Assembly: GCA_948571325.1 (NCBI GenBank)
Contig: CAOZKB010000063.1
Coordinates: 1-5,284 of the forward strand
Direction of reading: 5' to 3'
Length of the DNA: 5,284 nucleotides
DNA from: an uncultured Candidatus Saccharibacteria bacterium
GTDB taxonomy: Bacteria; Patescibacteriota; Saccharimonadia; Saccharimonadales; Saccharimonadaceae
Part shown: piece by piece, positions 1 to 5,284 of the stretch
How the letters are laid out: each line of letters opens with the position of its first letter
Numbering within the stretch: position 1 is the stretch's first letter
Notes under the pieces: model-generated
The model's database searches: none
What the model saw: the letters and a program-made list of their open reading frames with translations, nothing else
What the model was told of the DNA's origin: nothing
Program-made: the position numbers and the translations under genes

Positions 1-2488
1 CTACAATACGATTAATTAAATCTGGGCCTAATGTCTTGAGTTGGCCGATTGAAATTGAACCAAAACCAGCTAGCAAGCTATAATTTTTCGTATCTATAGC
101 ATCGGCCACGGCGGGATTAGTAATATAAGCATCGAATAGTTCGAAGGCATTATTATATAAATCGCCAACCAACTCTTCACCTAATTCTTTGTCATTAACG
201 AATTCGTCGAATTTGTCTTTGATATATTCTGATCGAGTACGTGGCTCTTTGTCGGTCATGATTAATTCAAGAATCTCGCGTAAATCTAGCCTGCGATCTA
301 AATTAAATATTTTGCGAATTTTCTCTGGTGTCATGTAGAACTTTGGTCGATCTTCGCCGAGAATTTTGTTTTTTAGATAGCTTACTGCTTCGTCAATATT
401 ACCTTTTTCATAAATCTCGACAAATTCCTGGTTCGAGCGGACTTCGTCTTGGAAACTCCTGAACATTTCCCGATCAACTCGCATACCTTCTGAGCCAACA
501 GCAGTTTCATTGACATGTTCTAATTCATCACCTGCGTTAAGGTCTACGACATTGGAATACTGTGGGATAGGTTGATCCGGCGGCGCAATAAAGACTCCTT
601 GACTTGGTCGATTTTGCGGTAGTAGGAGCGGAGCATCATAGTCATATTTTTCTTCAAAATATTCACATACTGCGAAAAAATCAATAATGCGAAAAGAGTT
701 TTTCTGAACAATTTTTTGCGTCTCACCGTGATCGTAATCCGTCCAATTAAACTTATGTAGTCGTGTGCCGCGCCCCTTCATTTGAATAAAATCCGACGGG
801 CTAAAAACTGGTCGCATAAAAACAATATTTAGCAAATCAGAACAATCGTAACCAGTTGTCATCATGCCGACTGTTACGGCAACTCTGGCTTTTGAACTTT
901 TATATTCAGGTAGCCATCTCGTTTGTCCGCAAAGATTGTTTTCAGAAAACTGGATTGTGTAATCTTGGGCATGGCGGACATTACTGGTAATCTGAATAGC
1001 AAAATCAGAATTATATTTTCCCGGAAATTGTATCATGGCAATTTTATTAAGCATCTGAGTGATTTTCTCTGCGTGTTTCTGACTAACCGTAAAAATAATA
1101 GTTTTGCCTATTTCATCCGAAATCGGGTCATGGGCGGCGTATCGAAAAAATGCTTCACAAAATACAGCATTAGTCTCTTCGTTGAAAAAAGTTTTTTCAA
1201 AATCACTAATTTTATAAGTTTCGTCAATATCTTCACCGTCAACCACAGTATGTACAGCATATCCTTCATCAGCTAGTAACTGGGTCGTGATGTTAGTTCT
1301 CGCCGCGTAAATTACCGGATTAACCAGAAAAGGACCATCCGGATCATTCACCCCATCTGTTAGATCATAGCGAAAGGTTGGTTGCCCAGACTCGCAACCA
1401 AAGGTTCTATAAGTATCAAGTAATTCTCGACGTTCAAATTCTTTTTCGCTATTGGAGTTAGGGTCTAAGTTTTTAAGAAAATCCTTTGGCGTAGCAGTTA
1501 GACCGATTTTATAACCGGTGAAATATTCGAAAACTGCCCTAGCATTGCCACCAATTGAACGATGTGCCTCATCCGAAATAATCAAGTCAAAATCACTTGG
1601 ACTAAAAGTTTTATAGCGATCATTAGCACGAAGCGATTGCACTGTACTTACCACAATATCGGCCGTGCGCCAGTTGTCCCGATCATTTTTATAGATTTTT
1701 ACGATGTAGTCCCGACCAATAGTTTGATTAAATGATTTTTCGGCTTGATTTTCCAACTCTATGCGGTCAACCAGAAAGAGCACTCTGCGAGCATTGCCGG
1801 TCTTGAGAAAAAGTTTGATTAATGCGGCACAAGTCAGCGTCTTACCGGTTCCAGTGGCCATTTCCAATAAGAAGCGTTTGTTTCCAGATTCAGCTGATTT
1901 TTGTACAGCTTTAATAGCGCGGAGTTGATAATTACGCAAGATTTTAAGCTTATTCCTTAAAATAAAATCATGTCTGGTATCTTCGTTTAGATAATCTGGT
2001 TGATTGTCAACATCAGGGATTTGCGACGCAGCAATGTACGTTCCTTTAACATCTTCTCTGGCGAGAGCGTCTGGGTCTGGAGTCCATTCTTTGCCGTCCT
2101 CTAACGCTTGGAGCGTTGGGAATGAGCTAATCGGCTCTGGGTTACCAAAATTCATGTCCCATAGGTAGTGGGTATTACCATTGCTTAAAATAACAAATCT
2201 CACATGTAGCGAATTCGCATATTTTCGCGCCTGTTCTTTAGCTGAAAGTGGTGAAATAGATTCCCTTTTTGCCTCTAGGACCGCGATCGGTTTTTGATCA
2301 TTATTGAGTAAAAGATAATCAATATAGCCAGTTTTAGTATTTTGAAAATCATCGCCATAAGCATGCATGTCAACTTTATTTTCAACATCAACGTTGGCAG
2401 GGCCGTTTTCGTCGTCAAAAAGTCGCCAGCCAGCATCTTCTAACATTTGGTTAATTTTCAATCGTGCCTTTGCTTCTTTTTGTGCCAT
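1..2488 (-). CDS. hsdR: Type I restriction endonuclease R subunit (HsdR, EcoEI/EcoKI-like), 3' end beyond the window
   Basis: This is the ATP-driven DNA translocase and nuclease subunit of a type I restriction-modification complex, which cuts unmethylated foreign DNA together with HsdM and HsdS. I translated the frame throughout: 829 codons without a stop, running off the left edge. The N-terminal PD-(D/E)xK nuclease shows D57 in 'GYIDYLL' and E72-A-K74 in 'AVLEAKRES'. SF2 helicase motifs follow in order: Walker A 'MATGTGKT' (210-217), 'VLFLVDR' (236-242), DEAH (306-309), 'GLTATP' (329-334), 'KTIIFTVSQKHA' (from 462), 'TGYDC' (545-549) and 'QMKGRGTR' (569-576). Residues from about 640 onward fit the EcoEI-type C-terminal region. 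From memory EcoEI R is a little over 800 aa, so perhaps only a short part is missing. ATG 2488 is the earliest sensible start because an in-frame stop lies at 2498-2500 and only ATT, CTA and ATA codons intervene. No hsdM or hsdS is in the window. The gene appears intact as far as seen. A type III Res subunit is less likely given the N-terminal nuclease. Confidence 0.93.
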   Translation of the reverse strand, partial: MAQKEAKARLKINQMLEDAGWRLFDDENGPANVDVENKVDMHAYGDDFQNTKTGYIDYLLLNNDQKPIAVLEAKRESISPLSAKEQARKYANSLHVRFVILSNGNTHYLWDMNFGNPEPISSFPTLQALEDGKEWTPDPDALAREDVKGTYIAASQIPDVDNQPDYLNEDTRHDFILRNKLKILRNYQLRAIKAVQKSAESGNKRFLLEMATGTGKTLTCAALIKLFLKTGNARRVLFLVDRIELENQAEKSFNQTIGRDYIVKIYKNDRDNWRTADIVVSTVQSLRANDRYKTFSPSDFDLIISDEAHRSIGGNARAVFEYFTGYKIGLTATPKDFLKNLDPNSNSEKEFERRELLDTYRTFGCESGQPTFRYDLTDGVNDPDGPFLVNPVIYAARTNITTQLLADEGYAVHTVVDGEDIDETYKISDFEKTFFNEETNAVFCEAFFRYAAHDPISDEIGKTIIFTVSQKHAEKITQMLNKIAMIQFPGKYNSDFAIQITSNVRHAQDYTIQFSENNLCGQTRWLPEYKSSKARVAVTVGMMTTGYDCSDLLNIVFMRPVFSPSDFIQMKGRGTRLHKFNWTDYDHGETQKIVQKNSFRIIDFFAVCEYFEEKYDYDAPLLLPQNRPSQGVFIAPPDQPIPQYSNVVDLNAGDELEHVNETAVGSEGMRVDREMFRSFQDEVRSNQEFVEIYEKGNIDEAVSYLKNKILGEDRPKFYMTPEKIRKIFNLDRRLDLREILELIMTDKEPRTRSEYIKDKFDEFVNDKELGEELVGDLYNNAFELFDAYITNPAVADAIDTKNYSLLAGFGSISIGQLKTLGPDLINRIV
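1182..1200. repeat. Perfect 9-bp-arm inverted repeat with A6 and T6 tracts inside hsdR
   Basis: TTGAAAAAA and TTTTTTCAA flank a single G, giving a 19-bp perfect palindrome inside hsdR, between helicase motifs III and IV. It encodes the stretch 'FEKTFFN'. The one-base centre is too short for an ordinary hairpin loop, so a regulatory role is doubtful. The two six-base homopolymers are possible slippage sites. The reading frame is intact here. It may be a chance result of AT-rich codons. Confidence 0.5.
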
Positions 2489-2499
2489 AATTAGTATTT

Positions 2500-2508
2500 A
2501 TTATATCA
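2500..2508 (-). promoter_or_regulatory. Extended -10 promoter of hsdR
   Basis: Read on the minus strand, TGATATAAT is a perfect extended -10 (TGn plus TATAAT). The -10 hexamer is at 2500-2505, leaving 11 bases to the hsdR ATG at 2488. A start site about 7 bases downstream, near 2493, would give a 5' leader of only about 5 nt. No Shine-Dalgarno sequence lies before the ATG. I see no good -35 at 16-18 bp spacing, which is normal for extended -10 promoters. Confidence 0.6.
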
Positions 2509-2512
2509 CATC

Positions 2513-2539
2513 ATTGATAGGAAAATTGTTTATTGATGG
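2513..2539. repeat. Direct repeat ATTGATRG pair in the divergent control region
   Basis: ATTGATAG (2513-2520) and ATTGATGG (2532-2539) occur in the same direction, 19 bp apart start to start, or a little under two helical turns. They lie between the two divergent -10 boxes. The first overlaps a small palindrome, ATCA-T-TGAT (2510-2518). The placement would suit a regulator binding site acting on both genes, but two 8-mers in AT-rich DNA can arise by chance. Confidence 0.3.
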
Positions 2540-2554
2540 ATTTTATTATATAAT
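2526..2554 (+). promoter_or_regulatory. Promoter of the ADP-ribosylglycohydrolase gene, predicted leaderless
   Basis: A consensus -10 TATAAT lies at 2549-2554. A weak -35, TTGTTT (2526-2531, 3 of 6 consensus matches), lies 17 bp upstream. The -10 ends only 6 bases before the ATG at 2561, so the start site expected about 7 bases downstream falls on the A of the start codon. No ribosome binding site precedes the ATG, which agrees with a leaderless mRNA. Confidence 0.6.
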
Positions 2555-2560
2555 GCATGT

Positions 2561-3565
2561 ATGAACTTACAAACCAAATCTCGCGGTATGCTGGTGGGGC
2601 TGGCGGTTGGTGATGCTTTGGGGGCGAATTTGGAGTTTACGATTACTAATCACCGAGACGTGACTGACGAAAAAATCGCTTACTGCGACGGGATGTGGCC
2701 GAGTGGAGCGTGGACGGACGACACTTCGATGGCGCTATGCCTCGGCAATAGCCTGTTGGAGCGCGACGGGTATGATTCTTATGACGTGATGGAAAAATAC
2801 CAGAAATGGATGGAGGAGGGATACTGCAGTTATGATAATAAGCCAGCCGCTGATGTGGGGACTCAGACCCGAGCGGCGATTATGCGCTTTGAGACGAAGC
2901 CAGTTATTGACTCGTATAACCAACGTTCGGAGCAAGCCGGCAATGGTACACTAATGCGACTGGCGTCGGCAGTAATCGCAACGGCGCACTTACCAATACA
3001 GGACAGTGTGAAGTTGGCGCAGGTTTCGGCACGTGAAACACATTATTCCTGGGAGGCTGAAGCAGGAGCGGAAGTTTTTGCGGCGATGTTGCGCCAGGCT
3101 ATGGAATTAGCAGATAAGGAAGAAATTATCCACGTAGAAAAAATCAGTACAGGCGAAGTTTATGATGACATTTTGCAACGTGTGCTAAAAGGTAGCGAAA
3201 AAGATTGTCAGATTTATTTGGAAGATTTGGGTGGTTACGTGGTTGATGCGCTGGCGATTGCAGTTTGGGGGCTGAGAAATTTTGCAGACTTTGAGGGCGG
3301 GATGCGAGCAGTGATTAAACTAGGTGGCGACACCGATACGAACGGAGCGATTTACGGACAGCTGGCTGGAGCATTTTACGGCTACGAGGCGATTCCGCGA
3401 GATTGGAGAGAGGGTTTGTTGCGAGAGGCGGAAATTCGGGACTTGGCGGATAAATTATCGGAAATGGAAAAATGTCCGATTTTGAGAACGAGGTTTGTGG
3501 AGGATGCTGAGGAAGGTTTATTTTCCTACCCAAATTTGGAATCTGTCACCTTCGACGTAGACTAG
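2561..3565 (+). CDS. ADP-ribosylglycohydrolase (DraG/ARH family)
   Basis: This is a cytosolic, probably Mg2+- or Mn2+-dependent hydrolase that removes ADP-ribose from modified proteins or small molecules. The 334 aa cover the whole all-helical fold. Near the N terminus is 'GLAVGDALGANLEF' (13-26), then 'WTDDTSMA' with metal ligands T52, D53 and D54, then 'GNGTLMRLA' (127-135), and near the C terminus 'GGDTDTNGAIYG' (255-266) with D257, D259 and T260. All family metal-binding positions are present, so it should be active. Substrate (ADP-ribosyl-arginine, another residue, or a free derivative) cannot be told from sequence. There is no signal peptide or membrane segment. ATG 2561 is the earliest start: an in-frame TGA lies at 2534-2536 and no other start codon intervenes. 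Residues from about 300 on extend past the conserved core, and codons 320-335 overlap the convergent peptidase gene. No ADP-ribosyltransferase partner is visible. It is divergent from hsdR across 72 bp. Confidence 0.93.
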   Translation: MNLQTKSRGMLVGLAVGDALGANLEFTITNHRDVTDEKIAYCDGMWPSGAWTDDTSMALCLGNSLLERDGYDSYDVMEKYQKWMEEGYCSYDNKPAADVGTQTRAAIMRFETKPVIDSYNQRSEQAGNGTLMRLASAVIATAHLPIQDSVKLAQVSARETHYSWEAEAGAEVFAAMLRQAMELADKEEIIHVEKISTGEVYDDILQRVLKGSEKDCQIYLEDLGGYVVDALAIAVWGLRNFADFEGGMRAVIKLGGDTDTNGAIYGQLAGAFYGYEAIPRDWREGLLREAEIRDLADKLSEMEKCPILRTRFVEDAEEGLFSYPNLESVTFDVD

Positions 3566-4201
3566 TTGATTATCATTGAGGCAGATAATTGGTTGGGTGA
3601 TACTGAAGAAGTCGTCTGGCGAGTCGTGGAGGAATTTGCTAAATTTAGCACGTTTGATGCCGGTGCGGTTCCAATGTGGCTTAATAAGAAAGTTCACCAG
3701 CCCCAAGCCTTGATAACTTTCCAACTCGTTAGCCAATGATGCGTCAGCACTGATGAACTTTTGGGCGGAAATATCATTAGCGCAAACGATAGACCCAGCA
3801 CTTTCGCCGATATACGGTACGCCACGCGACAAGGCAGTGCGTAAAATTTTAGCAAAGTGGCAATTGTGCATTTGTTTTAATAGATGAAAATTGTTGCCAC
3901 CCTGTACGAAAATTACATCTTTGTCGGCAAATTCCTGTTCAACTTCGCTTTCGGTTTTGTCCTCAATGTCATAATCAAACACTTGCCAACCACGCCGACT
4001 CAGAAATTCCCTACCCTCAACAATCCAATCGCGCGCACCCTCGGGATGTAAATTGCCAGCTGTAATAATGTAAGAGATTTTAATGTCGCTGGGAGATTTT
4101 TGCAGAAGTTTTTCGATATCTGTCATAATCATTTTGGCGACACCTGGGCCACGAAAACTCGAGGCGAGATATAAGTGCTGGGGTGTGGGCGAATTGTTCA
4201 T
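3518..4201 (-). CDS. Peptidase S51 family protein (PepE/type 1 glutamine amidotransferase-like fold)
   Basis: This is a 227 aa cytosolic serine-hydrolase-like protein. Family members include the aspartyl dipeptidase PepE and cyanophycinase, and many are uncharacterised. Visible motifs are 'YLASSF' near the N terminus (11-16), 'VQGGNNFHLL' (99-108), the nucleophile elbow 'GESAG' with S134, and 'LIKPHWN' with likely catalytic H176. The acidic member of the triad is uncertain: PepE, as I recall, has Asp 15 residues after the serine, whereas here that position is F149, with D143 and D153 nearby. The length matches the family (about 200-240 aa), so it appears complete. ATG 4201 is chosen because an in-frame TAA lies at 4205-4207 and an AAAAGGA Shine-Dalgarno sits 6 bases upstream. 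The gene lies 44 bp behind the FISUMP gene on the same strand, with its own promoter. Its last 15 codons overlap the ADP-ribosylglycohydrolase. A peptide-salvage role would suit a host-dependent cell, but the substrate is unknown. Confidence 0.88.
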   Translation of the reverse strand: MNNSPTPQHLYLASSFRGPGVAKMIMTDIEKLLQKSPSDIKISYIITAGNLHPEGARDWIVEGREFLSRRGWQVFDYDIEDKTESEVEQEFADKDVIFVQGGNNFHLLKQMHNCHFAKILRTALSRGVPYIGESAGSIVCANDISAQKFISADASLANELESYQGLGLVNFLIKPHWNRTGIKRAKFSKFLHDSPDDFFSITQPIICLNDNQLVYVEGDRFQIWVGK

Positions 4202-4207
4202 ATTTTA

Positions 4208-4214
4208 TCCTTTT
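4208..4214 (-). promoter_or_regulatory. Shine-Dalgarno site of the S51 peptidase gene
   Basis: AAAAGGA on the minus strand, with 6 bases between its last base and the ATG at 4201. It supports that start and contrasts with hsdR and the glycohydrolase gene, which have no visible ribosome binding site. Confidence 0.65.
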
Positions 4215-4237
4215 GGTAATTTCTAGCAATCTTTTGT

Positions 4238-4266
4238 ATTATATATTACTTCTGGTTATTTAGCAA
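4238..4266 (-). promoter_or_regulatory. Sigma70-type promoter of the S51 peptidase gene
   Basis: On the minus strand a -35 TTGCTA (4261-4266, 4 of 6 consensus matches) is followed after 17 bp by a consensus -10 TATAAT (4238-4243). The predicted start site near 4231 gives a leader of about 30 nt containing the Shine-Dalgarno site. The -35 lies within the last codons of the upstream FISUMP gene and that gene's TAA (4246-4248) is in the spacer, so the peptidase can be transcribed separately. Confidence 0.6.
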
Positions 4267-5284
4267 GGCAACGAACGTTGAACCACCTTGTCGGGCATTG
4301 GCGTGTGCCGGAGTGATATAATCGCCATTGAGGAACCACTGGTAAGCGGCTTGATTATTTACGTAGGCGACAGAAGACCATTCGATCACCCAATACCCTG
4401 ATCCACGATATATACCATTGACAACATCGACCGTACCACTGCGCGTTATGTATATTGGACTTAGTGTGACGTCCTCATGGGCTACCCCGGCAGCGCCCGT
4501 TCCCGCAATTCCGGTTTTGAGTTTTGTCACTAACTGGCCGCCTGACATTTTCCAACTATCGATTCCGTCATCGGTTATGGTTGGTTCATTTGGAAAACCA
4601 TTATCTGGATAACCATACATATGAGTCAGCCAATGAAATCCTAGATTGTTCATATTGAATGGTGTGCCAGCAGGAACATCACGCGCAGTCCTTGGCAGTT
4701 TCCAACCTTTGGGACAAATACTATCATTAGCATAAGCTAATTTACTTGCGTCTTTTTCCGCGCCAGTGCTTGCCACGTCTGCCCCGCCCGTACCTGCTAC
4801 CGCAGCATTCCATTGGTAAAAATTGCCGATTAAGTAATGCGCATCGTATTCAGAAGTATTTTTGTTGACGGCCAGTGGGCCAGTATAGGTATATGACTCT
4901 ACTTTTTTGGTTGTGGAATTATAGTTTGTACCACTCCAGGCCCCATCAGGGCTCTCCGCAGAATCAAAGGTTGATTGCCAATTTACGCCGCTAACATCAA
5001 CTAAATTGCCACAATTTTGACCAATACTTTGTCCAGAATATGCCGAAACAGTACCGTCATCAAAATTCGAGCCACTTACTGGGGCAGTATTACAAGAAAC
5101 AATTCTAGTTGGCGTAGCTAGGATGAATTTTCCCAGATTCCATGAACGCGTCTTCCAAAACTGCTGATCACTATAGGTCTCCTTATTAGGTACTGAAGTT
5201 TCCGTATAACTCTGCGGCCTCCACTCCTCACTTACATCACTCGTCTCCGGTTTCAACGGCAACGTCTTCTCATTGAGGTCCAAC
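4246..5284 (-). CDS. FISUMP-domain probable surface protein, C-terminal part, 5' end beyond the window
   Basis: The frame is open to the right edge and codes for 345 residues before TAA at 4246-4248. The codon at 5283-5281 is TTG, read here as internal Leu, so the true start and any signal peptide or membrane anchor are missing. Numbering that TTG as residue 1, FISUMP (Fibrobacter succinogenes major paralogous domain)-like features are 'FWKTRSWNLGKF' (42-53), 'YLIGNFYQWNAAVAGTG' (150-166) and 'SICPKGWKLP' (188-197). A C-terminal segment 'SPIYITRSG' (275-283), 'YW' (297-298) and 'WSSVAYVNNQAAY' (302-314) leads to 'RQGGSTFVALL' (331-341). From memory, related proteins end with an Arg-Cys pair ('SVRCV'-like) that is lost here. 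Only three cysteines are visible (C64, C91, C190). Composition is rich in Gly, Ser, Thr, Asn and aromatics, as in secreted proteins. No C-terminal sorting signal or membrane helix is present. Likely role is cell-surface or adhesin-like; ligand unknown. Function is inferred from family only. Confidence 0.8.
   Translation of the reverse strand, partial: LDLNEKTLPLKPETSDVSEEWRPQSYTETSVPNKETYSDQQFWKTRSWNLGKFILATPTRIVSCNTAPVSGSNFDDGTVSAYSGQSIGQNCGNLVDVSGVNWQSTFDSAESPDGAWSGTNYNSTTKKVESYTYTGPLAVNKNTSEYDAHYLIGNFYQWNAAVAGTGGADVASTGAEKDASKLAYANDSICPKGWKLPRTARDVPAGTPFNMNNLGFHWLTHMYGYPDNGFPNEPTITDDGIDSWKMSGGQLVTKLKTGIAGTGAAGVAHEDVTLSPIYITRSGTVDVVNGIYRGSGYWVIEWSSVAYVNNQAAYQWFLNGDYITPAHANARQGGSTFVALLNNQK

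Noticed and set aside
544..726. 60-codon minus-strand frame
   Set aside because: Out-of-frame shadow of hsdR on the same strand; the hsdR frame is unbroken here and carries conserved sequence.
923..1276. 117-codon plus-strand reading frame
   Set aside because: Lies wholly antisense to the helicase domain of hsdR, has no ribosome site, and its translation shows no family pattern.
2533..2538. TTGATG as the -35 of the glycohydrolase promoter
   Set aside because: Only 10 bp from the -10 box, too close; TTGTTT at 2526-2531 has the usual 17 bp spacing.
2367..2564. 65-codon plus-strand frame overlapping the glycohydrolase start by ATGA, resembling translational coupling
   Set aside because: Most of it is antisense to the conserved PD-ExK start of hsdR and the rest translates the promoter. 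The TATAAT box at 2549-2554 explains the glycohydrolase start better.
3315..3533. 72-codon minus-strand frame after the S51 gene
   Set aside because: Antisense to the conserved 'GGDTDTNGAIYG' end of the glycohydrolase; Pro/Ser-rich composition is typical of an antisense shadow.
3569..3589. ATTATC/GATAAT hairpin just after the glycohydrolase stop as a terminator
   Set aside because: Only 6 AT-rich pairs with a 9-base loop, no T tract after it, and it lies in the coding region of the S51 peptidase.
4418..4612. 64-codon plus-strand frame
   Set aside because: Antisense shadow of the FISUMP coding region with no start context or recognisable motif.
5281..5283. TTG as the real start of the FISUMP protein
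   Set aside because: It sits at the window edge with no room to see a ribosome site, and the protein would lack a signal peptide. An internal Leu codon of a longer gene is more likely.
1..5284. Alternative genetic code (TGA read as Gly) known from some CPR lineages
   Set aside because: The four coding frames contain no internal TGA, so nothing in the window calls for recoding.

Overview
This 5.3 kb window is densely coded. It holds four protein genes, two of them cut by the window edges, and only two short intergenic gaps (72 bp and 44 bp). I see no tRNA, rRNA, CRISPR array, insertion sequence or convincing terminator. The best guess for the organism is a Patescibacteria/CPR member, most likely a Saccharibacteria (TM7)-type cell. 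That rests mainly on the FISUMP-type surface protein at the right end, whose 'SICPKGWKLP' block and 'Y-W-x(4)-SSVAYVNNQAAY' tail resemble proteins abundant in that group. Tight packing and near-leaderless promoters agree with it. All four frames stay open under the standard code with no TGA inside a gene. The taxonomic call is inference from remembered family patterns and was not searched.

Layout, left to right. (1) Positions 1-2488, minus strand: the first 829 codons of a type I restriction endonuclease R subunit (HsdR), with a PD-ExK nuclease domain, a complete SF2 translocase motif set and the start of the C-terminal region; its 3' end lies beyond position 1. (2) Positions 2489-2560: a divergent promoter region whose two TATAAT -10 boxes sit so close to the start codons that both mRNAs should be leaderless or nearly so. 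(3) Positions 2561-3565, plus strand: a complete ADP-ribosylglycohydrolase (DraG/ARH family, 334 aa) with all metal-binding motifs. (4) Positions 3518-4201, minus strand: a complete peptidase S51-family protein (227 aa), overlapping the glycohydrolase tail-to-tail by 48 bp with codons exactly in antisense register. It has its own promoter and Shine-Dalgarno site. (5) Positions 4246-5284, minus strand: the C-terminal 346 codons of a FISUMP-domain, probably surface-exposed protein whose start lies beyond the right edge.

How the genes work together: nothing shows one pathway. HsdR is a defence component whose HsdM/HsdS partners are not visible here and would be expected to the left. The ADP-ribosylglycohydrolase shares its control region with hsdR, so co-regulation or a defence/ADP-ribosylation link is possible but unproven. 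The S51 peptidase lies behind the surface-protein gene on the same strand but has a promoter of its own. No clearly new system is visible. The most unusual points are the shared leaderless divergent promoter and the in-register antisense overlap of two conserved enzymes.
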